Assembly: GCA_019426215.1 (NCBI GenBank)
Contig: CM033392.1
Span: 35,260,814-35,324,813, forward strand
From: Buddleja alternifolia
Lineage: Eukaryota > Streptophyta > Magnoliopsida > Lamiales > Scrophulariaceae
Direction of reading: 5' to 3'
Length of the DNA stretch: 64,000 bases
Shown here: piece after piece, positions 55,992-64,000 of the stretch
How the letters are laid out: the number at the start of each line of letters is the position of its first letter
How positions within the stretch are numbered: position 1 is the first letter of the stretch
Translations under genes and position numbers: made by a program
The notes under the pieces: model-generated
What the model was told of the DNA's origin: nothing
The model's database searches: none
What the model saw: only the letters and a program-made list of their open reading frames with translations

Positions 55992-57556
55992 TGTTGGTCC
56001 CAAGTGGCATACGAAAGGGTCTAAAAAGGAGGGGGGGTTGAATAGACCCTGAAATCTTTTTCGATTTCAAAAGATTCGTATTAAAAAGGATTTTGGACAC
56101 TTGAAAAGTAGACGCTTGAAGTGTCTAACACTTGACTTAAGTGTTCACTTAAAAATATAGGCGCTTTGGTGAAGCGTCTAACGAAGACTGTTTTTAGAAA
56201 GTTCACTTAGATTTAAAGACTTGAATACTACAACCAAATAGGTTTGATCGTTCACTTCTTTGATCAGTGTTAGCACAGCAGAATGTTTTTTGGAGTGTTC
56301 TCTTTTAAAGCTTTAGCGTCACAGAAAGTGTATTTAGTTGCTTAGCGTTTGATTAAGTTTTACATTATCAGATTATGATATGACAATATGAATGCTGAAA
56401 GTAAAGTAAAGAGCAATATTTGTAAGGTTCGTTGGGTGGTGTAATCCCAACTACGTCCTTCTTCTCCTCGAACACTTGGAGGCAATCCACTAAAATGATT
56501 TTCAAAGAATCACACAGAATTTTCTACAAATTAGGGAGAGATGGATGTCGATGACTTGAGCTCCTTGATCACACAGATTTCTGCTCCAAATCACTTCAAT
56601 CCCCTTGCTTCTTTCACCCAGAAATATGGAAAGTATCCAACTTCGACTTCACACAGATCGCGAGGCTTGGATAGGGGTTTTTCTAAACGGTTTGTTTGAT
56701 TTTGATAAAGTTCAAACAACTAGGAATATCTCAGTAGTAATGTGGGTTTCTCTGAAAAGAGTGTTTGAGATATTGGTTGACTGTCTCAAGATTTGAAGAA
56801 AAGCAAAGAGAATATTTTCTTGAAAGTTTTGGCTTTTCTGAGATTGTAAGGAATGAGACTTCAATGCAACAGCAATTCGACTTGATAATTGTTCTCTGTA
56901 TTTGGCTTGTTGTTAAAGTCCTATTTATAGGCATTCTTGGAAAAAGTGTCTGTTTGACACATGCACGAGCGCGTGTCTCTCACTTTCGCGAGTGAACAGC
57001 TTTTTGTCCTTTTTCCTGAAAATCTGCTGCACAAAAGTTGGTGCTGCAGTCTTTGAATAGTTGACAGTCCAATAGGGTGGCTTCTCCATACGTCTGAAAG
57101 TGCTTATCACATTTAATGCTCTTATCAGCATTTAATGCATTGGAATTAAATGTCTGTTGGCTTTTAATGCTTTGAGAATATTTGCATTAAAACTCCTTCT
57201 GGACTTAGAAATAAATTCAGGTGAAATCAGTCATTGATAGACGCTAATTCAACCTTGAATCACTTCTATCCTGTAAGGTGACACTTGGAGTAGCAAGTCA
57301 TTCTAGACGCTTGGAATCTTCATCTTTATTCAGACTTCAGGCGCTTGAGTCTTCAAACTTTACTTCTGATAAGCTCACTCAGAACAAATCAGACGCTCAG
57401 TCTAAGACAACTTAACCTAACAATCTAGAATAAAAATAAAACAAAGCCTATTACAAATCTAACGCTTCAAAGCTGAAAAACAAACTTACATATTTTGGGG
57501 TCTAACAAAAGGTCCTAATTGTCATCATCAAAATATCTAACATGAAATTCCTAACA
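55992..57556 (-). mobile_element. Solo LTR of a SIRE/Maximus-like copia element
   Basis: 1565 bp with ends TGTTGG...CTAACA and perfect TGACA duplications (55987-55991 and 57557-57561). Without it the E leader joins cleanly. The sense strand is minus: it starts TGTTAGGAATTTC, has a TTTTGATGATGACAATTAGG block (as in SIRE-type LTRs) and a TATA box, CCTATAAATAGG, near 56921-56932. No internal region is left, as after LTR-LTR recombination. The family name is tentative. Confidence 0.82.
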
Positions 57557-57561
57557 TGACA

Positions 57562-57918
57562 GCCCAAGTGCCATGTGTTAATGGGCTTTCTCAGTGAGCC
57601 AATGGTTGGGCCTGCACATGGAAGACCCAGTATGTCCATGTGCTAAAGCTGCCAGCCCTTCCCGCCACCACCGCGGAGGCGGGTTTTGCTGCCGGTGATG
57701 GGGATTTCCCCCATCTTCTTTTGATTATTTTATCATATTGAAATTACATAAAATCAAATTTTAATAATTTCTAACAAATAAAATAAACAATAAATTTCTC
57801 AAGAACATAAAATCATGAAATCTACATATCTAATCATGCATCGCGAAAACATTGTAAGTCAGTCAGCATCTAATCACATATTTACACGTAAGTTACATAT
57901 GTCGAACCCCACGGTTTG
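57562..57918 (-). other. Leader of copia E, distal part
   Basis: Continues the GC-rich block (to about 57710) and then AT-rich sequence up to the primer site. No coding sequence is seen. Confidence 0.6.
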
Positions 57919-57930
57919 GCTCATATACCA
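57919..57930 (-). other. Degenerate primer binding site of copia E
   Basis: GCTCATATACCA differs at two positions from the GCTCTGATACCA of A and B, and stands just before an LTR start. Confidence 0.7.
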
Positions 57931-57931
57931 C

Positions 57932-59635
57932 TAATGCAAAAAATAGATAAAACCCAGCGAAAACGGTATAACAATTTTTTTTTTTAAATATCTCCCAGTA
58001 CAGAATCAACTTGAGGTTTTATTACACGTATGAAAAGGAAGGGTTTCGACACTTTACCCATTGAAGCAAAGTGGTTGAAGAAATTTAACTTTTCTTCAAA
58101 CTTTCGAAATCTTCATTTCTTTTGCGGATTGATCCAACTGATTGATTCTTGATCTAAGCAGTACAATTGTGCTGCCTATAAATCATCTCGCTGGAAAACT
58201 TAAACGAAAATCTCCTCCTTCTTTGGCTTTGAGGCCGACAGCTATGAAGAGAGAGAGGGGAGAGTTTTTCTTTTTCTTGTAGATGAAGTGTATAATGACT
58301 TGTGGGTTTTAATTAAGTGACATATTTATATCAATTAAGTCAAAACCCTTGGACTAAATAAGCCCATATTAGGCTTCCATAATGGCTGCTCGAACACTGT
58401 GGATGTGCCTCATGGTGCTTCAATTTTGATCCAATCCAATCTTTTATTTAATTATTTAATTCAATCCAATAATTAAACTAATTAAATAATTGATAGGATA
58501 TTTAATTAATTTTATTTCTCTAAGAAACAATATATTAATTAGTACTATAAATGAATTAACTTATTCCTCCAAATAGTTAATTTCATTTATTCATGATTAA
58601 TTTTAAGTATCCAATACTTAAAATATCGCTACAAGAAATTTTCCAAAATATCCATTCAATTTTTCTTTTTAAGCGTGACACTTTAGGTCCATCTTTATTT
58701 GGCAATGGGAGGATTCGATTAAATGTGGGAAATACCTAACCAATCATGTGACCCACATCGAACTCCAAATAAGATGAAATGATTTAAATCATTGTCAACC
58801 TTTTCTATCGTAATTTCCATGTGGATATAAACTCTTTGTTTCCATATCACAGTCATGTAAGAGTCATGGTTTAGGTCAAACTCATAAACTTGACTCTATA
58901 CTTTATTTATAATAAGTCTAGAATAGTGAGCTTTTCCTATTTGAGTCTTTCTCAAATAGCTCGTATGCTTTGGCCAAAGACTATAGATCTAACTTACTTA
59001 TAAATGCATAGGATAATTTCTCGTTCACTTACGAGGGAATGAATTCCATCTTGGATATCAGTTCAGATTACCACTTGCCCATTAGGTTGTAGTTCGAGGT
59101 CGACCCCACCAACGGGTAAATTGGGTCTAACTACTCTAATGACAAATCTAACATCATAAGTATATCTTCAACTCCACTCCTCAGGTCAAAAGTTCAGACA
59201 CACTTATTATAATTTAATCAATTTTGTCATTGACTGTCAAAAAGCGAAATCCATGCGACAAAATTGATGCGAGTCATGTCTGAGTGATGTGACCTCCATC
59301 AGTGCACCTATAATATGAGTTCTTCACTTCTACCTAGTGATTAACGAGCACATCTCTCGTCAAAACTCATATTATACAAATCGCGTTGATTTCCAATGTC
59401 CAATTGGGAATCCTTGACTTGCAGACCAATTTAGCATATAAGTATTAAACTCATCTAGTGCCTCAGAGAGTTAAATCTTGTGTGCATGGACTTATAATTG
59501 ATTATAATATATAAATGTCAATAATAAAGTAAACAACTAAAGAGTCTTTTATTAAAATAAAGAATAACAATTACATGATCATAATGTCCTTATTCTCTCC
59601 TATCCTCTAATGCCATTCGAGGACATAAACCTTCA
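57932..59635 (-). repeat. 5' LTR of copia E
   Basis: About 1.7 kb related to the A and B LTRs throughout (GAGAGAGAGG near 58250, CGAGGTCGACCCCACCAACG near 59095, CTCTAATGCCATTCGAGGAC near 59605). It is much diverged from them and from the 45179-45625 fragment. The end CTTCA at 59635 is estimated. It marks the right border of the transposon stack. Confidence 0.78.
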
Positions 59636-61134
59636 TACTCGCTCAATGTCTAAAGGTATGTCAAATAAGTTGAGATTGGCTCTCTTACACGAGCAATCGC
59701 CTCTGACATGGAATAATATACGTAGATGAGACATTTTTGATCTTGTGGCATGAAATCATACGTTGAGATGATGTCGTCTTGATTAATAATTAAGATGATA
59801 TTTCTGTTTTGAATTTAAGTAATCGAAATGGATTTCCACCATCCATTGACTTATCTAGTACCTAGAAAAAAACTTAAGTTTTTCTTGAGATTGGTGATGG
59901 AGAACAAACAAGAAGAAAACTTAAGTAAAGTGTTGAAATACACTTGAACTAAGACCTATACAGTGTATTTGATTTGAAACATGACATATACTTTCAACTA
60001 GGAAGAAAAACATTGTAACACATGTTTTATACCACGTGTGCTTTATATGACCATAGGAGTAATGAGAAAAATCTATGCTTTCTCATTGTGTGAGACTCGA
60101 AGGTTTATGAAACCTAATTTATTCCCTTATGACTTTCAACTCTTTCTTAAAACACTATGTTGATGTTGCTGCTTTAGCGTATTACCAATAGCCATGAACA
60201 ATTTGGCAATGCGGTATATGTTTAGGAAAGAAGCTATAATATAGTTGAGAGATTCTAGCGGGAAAGGAAGACTATCTTTGTCTGGCACATATCTTGTATT
60301 CACAGGCCAACCAATTATGTCAAACTTAGTGTTTTAAGACAAAATGATGAAACATAGAATTGTTTAGATGTCAAGTATGCTCTTAAATATTGCTTTGAGG
60401 GATAAGAGATATGCTGACTTGTGTAGTAAAAAGAAGTCTGGTGTATAGCGAGATGTTTTCCTCATACTATTCAATATTGAGTTGTTATATATCCTTAACC
60501 GGTGTATAGCTCAAAGCTCATCTTAATTATGCTCGTTGGTCATATGATCCATTTACTTGTATGAAATTGTGAATACGTTGTTAGAGCTACACCGATGTAT
60601 GTCTAGTCCTCATGTGCGACTGGGAGATGCAGAAAATTAAATACGGGTCATGGGTCATCCATGAGGGCTGACCCTACCCTTATTGATTTGAAAAGGAAAA
60701 ATAGATGGAGTGGTTTTTTGTAGGAACAAACCACTCAACTCCCTCTCATTTATCTTCGTATATTGCAAATGTTTTTAGAGTGAGAAAATGAACACAAAAG
60801 AGTGAAAATTTGCTGAAATATTGGGGTAAATTAGAGACTAAAAAAGTCATATTTTGGTGTAATTTGACATTGAAATTCACCAATTTGAAGCACCTGGATT
60901 GTGGAAAGCATTTCTCTCTTTGTGATTATGATTGTGGACGTTATGGGTATCAAAACCATGTGGAAGAGCCAGTGAAACAACCTAGTTAAGATACGTATTT
61001 TGTAAGTGATCATATGTTGATTTTATATGTAATACATGATTAATTTCCCGTCACAAATATTCACAATCTACTTAAGAAAATGCCTCGGAAAGGAACTTCT
61101 CTTTTTTAGGCAACCCAGCCGAGGAATTAAATTT
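59636..61134. other. Intergenic DNA without recognised features
   Basis: About 1.5 kb, AT-rich, with no motif of any retroelement in the window, no convincing ORF above 60 codons and no RNA gene that I can see. It may be old promoter-distal DNA of the gene at 62115 or an unrecognised relic. The last nine bases (61126-61134, ATTAAATTT) are the left target duplication of the next element. Confidence 0.5.
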
Positions 61135-61827
61135 GGCAAACTTACTTTTTTGTCCTGTAACTATAGAGTGTTGGCACTTTTCGTCCTGTATATTCCATCA
61201 TTACACTTTCTAAAATTGACACCCCCAAGTCATTTTTAGTCCTTTTTCTTTTACCTTTTTGATCCCGAGTCACACATTTAGTCCTATTTAGTAATTTTTT
61301 TCACACATTTAGTCCTACTATTGTCAAATTGAACAATTGAAAAAGTCTCAGCTAAATTAATAATTGGAACTTCGAACACGCGGTGCACGCGTGATTTAGC
61401 TATTTTTGGTTGAGCTAAATTTCAACTTCTTTGCTGAAATTGTAGAGGTAAAATTCTACTTTGTAAGTCGAGTTTGCATTTGATATTGAAGGGCATTGAA
61501 AAGTAATTGGTTTACTTTTAGAGGAATCAATTGGGGGGGGGGGTGCGGTTCAGAACACGTGTGCGCCTCATATGTGAAGTTTCGACCATTAATTTGGCCT
61601 AATTTTTTTGAACATTTCAGTTTGACAGTAGCAACATTAAATGTGCAGAAAAAATTAACAAAATACGACTAAATGTGTAACTTAGGACCAAAAAAATGAG
61701 AAAAAACAAGAAAAAGATTAGAATTGAAAATGAGTGTCAATTTTAGGATTAAAATTGTAATTATGGAACATATAGGACGAAAAGTGACAATGACTTATAG
61801 TTACATGATCAAAAAGGTAAGTTTCCC
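61135..61827. mobile_element. Mutator-like MITE with 9-bp target duplication
   Basis: 693 bp flanked by ATTAAATTT on both sides (61126-61134 and 61828-61836). The ends are GGCAAACTTACTTTTTTG and the inverse of GGGAAACTTACCTTTTTG. Similarity of the arms extends inwards about 240 bp, to about 61375 and 61600. A 9-bp duplication with long inverted arms is the mark of Mutator-like elements. There is no transposase ORF. An 11-base G run lies at 61533-61543. It stands about 290 bp upstream of the start codon of the host gene. Confidence 0.85.
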
Positions 61828-61836
61828 ATTAAATTT

Positions 61837-62114
61837 CACTGGATTAAAATCCTTGTAACATAAAAAGTATAAATTCAAATCAAAGAATGGGAGAGAGAAA
61901 ATAAAAATGAATGTTGAAAAAGGGTAGAAACGTAAAACAAAATTAGTAGAAGAGCACAAAAAATCCTCGTTCTTGTTCTATTTCCTAAAGCGGGAAAGCA
62001 CTTGGGGGCGTGGAAATTATGCTCGTAGAGAAGAGAAAAGCGAAAGGGAAAAGGGAGTGTTCACAAATAAAACCTCTCTTTAATTTTGAGTAAATTGTTG
62101 AGAGTTGTGAGACT
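61837..62114 (+). promoter_or_regulatory. Probable promoter and 5' UTR of the gene at 62115
   Basis: A TATA-like TATAAATT lies at 61868-61875, about 240 bp before the ATG, then a purine-rich stretch. An in-frame TAA at 62091-62093 shows that translation cannot start upstream. No experimental start site is known. Confidence 0.4.
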
Positions 62115-64000
62115 ATGTCCAGTCCCTTACACTCCCCCCCACAGTCTCCGCAGGCGTACGAATCCGAAGACGTCGTAAATCAAGTTCCCCCCCACGAAAC
62201 CCTAAATCAACCCCACCCACCACCACCACCACCACCAAAATCCGACACTCCGGAAGACGACAACATCCCTGAAGAAGAAGAAGAAGAAGAAGCAGAGGAC
62301 GACGACGACGACGACGACGAAGAAGCAGAAGAAGAAGATAATAATACCTCAGACACCCAACCAATTTCATCATCAGGTATGCATCTCTCCGTTGTCCCTC
62401 CTCCAATCATTGACCCCCACGTGTCCGTTCATAATGTCCCTCTCAAGTCTCCGTCGAACATTCCAAACCCCCGCCTTGGGAAGCGGAAGAAGGGTAAGGG
62501 TAAGCCCAACATTAAGAAACAACAAGCCATTGAGGTGAAGTTGCAAACTTTGATGTCAAAATTGAACCCCATCCCCTTTATACCCCTCAAGCTTCTTGAT
62601 TTTGCCAACCACGAGACGCTTTTGAAGAAGCTTGGCTTGTGGGACTTTGTTCACATTGATTTCGATAGGGACATTAGGGTTGACTTGGTTGCCCAGTTGA
62701 TTGCTACTTATGAGCCGAAATCGCGTGCTAGCTATGTCAATGGTTTTCGTATCGCGGTCAATAGGGCTGACTTAGCTCGTGCTTTTAAGTTTCCTGTCAA
62801 GAAGGAGAAGGGCAATCTGGGTGGGAACGGGATGGAACTCGACTTGGATTGGGAGGTTTTAACAGAGGATTCGATAGGATTTATAGTGGAGTTTGTGTCA
62901 GATTGGGTGCTTTTGCATGAGGATACGTGGCTGATGCCGAACGAGGTGACGAATTGGATAAAGGTGATAAGGGATGGACACCCTGAGAGGGTAGATTGGG
63001 CAGGGTTGGTTTGGTTCATGGTGGAGAAGGAGTTGACTCAAGGGGCTCAGTTGACGGATTGTTACTACGCATCACATTTGCAGTACTTGATGAAGTCTCA
63101 GCGTGGGGAATCGTTCTTGAGGGAGGTGCCCACAGCTGAAACAGTGGAACTCGATGTAGAGGCTAAGGAAGAAGAAAAAGTTAGTGAGGAGGGAGATGTG
63201 AAGGTCGGTGATGCAATTGACGAAATGGGAGATGAGAGTTGTTTGATGGGGGGACCAAGCACTGAGCTGACACTTGGTCAAGATGGTGAGAAGGAAGAAG
63301 AGATGAAGGAAGAAGAGATAAAGGAAGAAGAGATAAAGAAGGAGGAGGAGATGATGGATGTTGAGAAGTGTAATGAAAGTGATGAGGTTGGGGGAAGAGA
63401 GGAGCAAGGGCAATGGCTTTTGCACGGGAAGAATGATCTGGGTGAGCACTTCATGCAGCGTTGTAGTGCAGAAAATGATGGGGGATTTGGAAGCTTCGAG
63501 GACAGGAAAGAGCAAGATGAAGAGGAAGAGATGGAAGAGGAAGACGAGGAGGAGGAAGGAATTCATGTTTTTCCAAATGATGATGCTCTTGATAGGGAAG
63601 GTATCACTGGGAATCTTCTCGAGGCATTGGAGGCTAACCAGATTGCTTTCACTTCACAGGAGCAGGATATTATTGGAGCTGATATGCCTCCTACATCGTC
63701 TTTCTTCAACCAAATGGGTAAAAGGGTAATTGACCATGACAATGATATCTCACATCATGCACTTAATGATAGCAACAAGAGGTTGAGGATTAACAATTCG
63801 TGGGACCATAAGCCAGTAGATTTTGGAATGTGCATGGAGCAAATTCAGCAAATGACGGAAAAAGCTAGGATGTGTTATGAGGAAAAGGAACAGGCTTATG
63901 AACAAGCAAATATGAACCAACAGATCTTGCTCAATGAGTTGCAGAAACGGGACTCAGTGATAGAGCATTTGCATAAGACCAGATTGGAAGAGATACAAAA
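62115..64000 (+). CDS. Plant gene of unknown function, 5' part (runs off the window)
   Basis: Open for 628 codons to the window edge without a stop. The start is the first Met after the in-frame TAA at 62091. N-terminus: SP-rich (MSSPLHSPPQSP), then a seven-Pro run (residues 35-41) and a pure Glu/Asp tract (53-75) coded by GAA and GAC repeats. Basic patch PRLGKRKKGKGKPNIKK (119-135) could be a nuclear localisation signal. Residues about 138-340 look globular and well mixed (LNPIPFIPLKLLDFANHETL, LVAQLIATYEPKSRASYVNG, WLMPNEVTNWIKVIRDGHPE). A Glu-rich segment follows (about 350-480), then a likely coiled coil from about residue 575 (EQIQQMTEKARMC...). A CAG/GTATGC match at 62373 could be a splice donor, but the frame stays open. 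I do not recognise the family; nuclear location is a guess. Confidence 0.82.
   Translation, partial: MSSPLHSPPQSPQAYESEDVVNQVPPHETLNQPHPPPPPPPKSDTPEDDNIPEEEEEEEAEDDDDDDDEEAEEEDNNTSDTQPISSSGMHLSVVPPPIIDPHVSVHNVPLKSPSNIPNPRLGKRKKGKGKPNIKKQQAIEVKLQTLMSKLNPIPFIPLKLLDFANHETLLKKLGLWDFVHIDFDRDIRVDLVAQLIATYEPKSRASYVNGFRIAVNRADLARAFKFPVKKEKGNLGGNGMELDLDWEVLTEDSIGFIVEFVSDWVLLHEDTWLMPNEVTNWIKVIRDGHPERVDWAGLVWFMVEKELTQGAQLTDCYYASHLQYLMKSQRGESFLREVPTAETVELDVEAKEEEKVSEEGDVKVGDAIDEMGDESCLMGGPSTELTLGQDGEKEEEMKEEEIKEEEIKKEEEMMDVEKCNESDEVGGREEQGQWLLHGKNDLGEHFMQRCSAENDGGFGSFEDRKEQDEEEEMEEEDEEEEGIHVFPNDDALDREGITGNLLEALEANQIAFTSQEQDIIGADMPPTSSFFNQMGKRVIDHDNDISHHALNDSNKRLRINNSWDHKPVDFGMCMEQIQQMTEKARMCYEEKEQAYEQANMNQQILLNELQKRDSVIEHLHKTRLEEIQ

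Noticed and set aside
59636..61125. A tRNA or other RNA gene in the intergenic stretch
   Set aside because: No cloverleaf arms or internal promoter boxes could be placed by eye; a tRNAscan-SE run would settle it.
62113..62410. Minus-strand Leu/Arg-rich and Ser-rich ORFs
   Set aside because: Mirror images of the GAA/GAC codon runs of the plus-strand gene.
63072..63729. Other ORFs at 63072-63566 (minus) and 63358-63729 (plus)
   Set aside because: They overlap the long open frame from 62115 and reflect its Glu-rich codons.

Overview
The window is nuclear DNA of a flowering plant, probably a eudicot. It carries plant Ty1/copia elements primed by initiator tRNA-Met, Athila-type Ty3/gypsy elements primed by tRNA-Asp, a CACTA element and a Mutator-like element. 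Its AT-rich DNA has GC-rich islands, and a typical plant gene enters at the right edge. No rRNA, tRNA, CRISPR array or prokaryotic operon was seen. Species cannot be named from the sequence. The letters A, B, C, D, E, F, G1, G2, H and K below are my own labels.

Layout. From 1 to about 59,635 the window is a stack of nested retrotransposons. Copia element E (minus; 45179-48167 and 53224-59635) is the oldest recognisable layer. Gypsy element C (minus; 30376-31608 and 40565-45178) appears to sit in E's LTR. Copia D (plus; 20158-24655 and 29679-30375) ends inside C. LTR fragment H (19687-20157) lies in D's leader. Copia A (minus; 1-19686) lies in H. Athila-like G1 (956-2171) and G2 (2172-about 10589) lie in A's left LTR. 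Later insertions are: a CACTA element in A's RNase H region (10723-13049, TSD TGA); gypsy-derived K in D's LTR (24656-29673, TSD GCGCT); a complete copia B in C's integrase (31609-40564, TSD GCCAC); copia F in E (48173-53223); and a solo LTR in E's leader (55992-57556, TSD TGACA). The 5' sides of several layers must lie left of the window.

The right end (59,636-64,000) is gene-side DNA. About 1.5 kb has no recognisable feature. A 693-bp Mutator-like MITE (61135-61827, 9-bp TSD) follows. Then comes the first 628 codons of an open, uninterrupted plant gene starting at 62115 and running off the window. It is the only apparent host gene and I do not recognise its family.

How the parts work. The autonomous elements (A, B, C, D, E, F, G2) encoded Gag, protease, reverse transcriptase, RNase H and integrase, and all are broken by stops, frameshifts or insertions. 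The only intact element ORF is the 348-codon ORF of K, a non-autonomous derivative that fuses a Gag tail, a protease tail and a Pol tail. Three signals looked new to me. (1) Copia leaders of A, B, D and E each hold three hairpins presenting one shared loop motif, with compensatory stem changes. (2) Athila elements G2 and C each repeat their own short palindrome in the LTR, in the gag-pol linker and after pol. (3) K is a gypsy insertion with inverted instead of direct LTRs, flanked by a perfect 5-bp target duplication.
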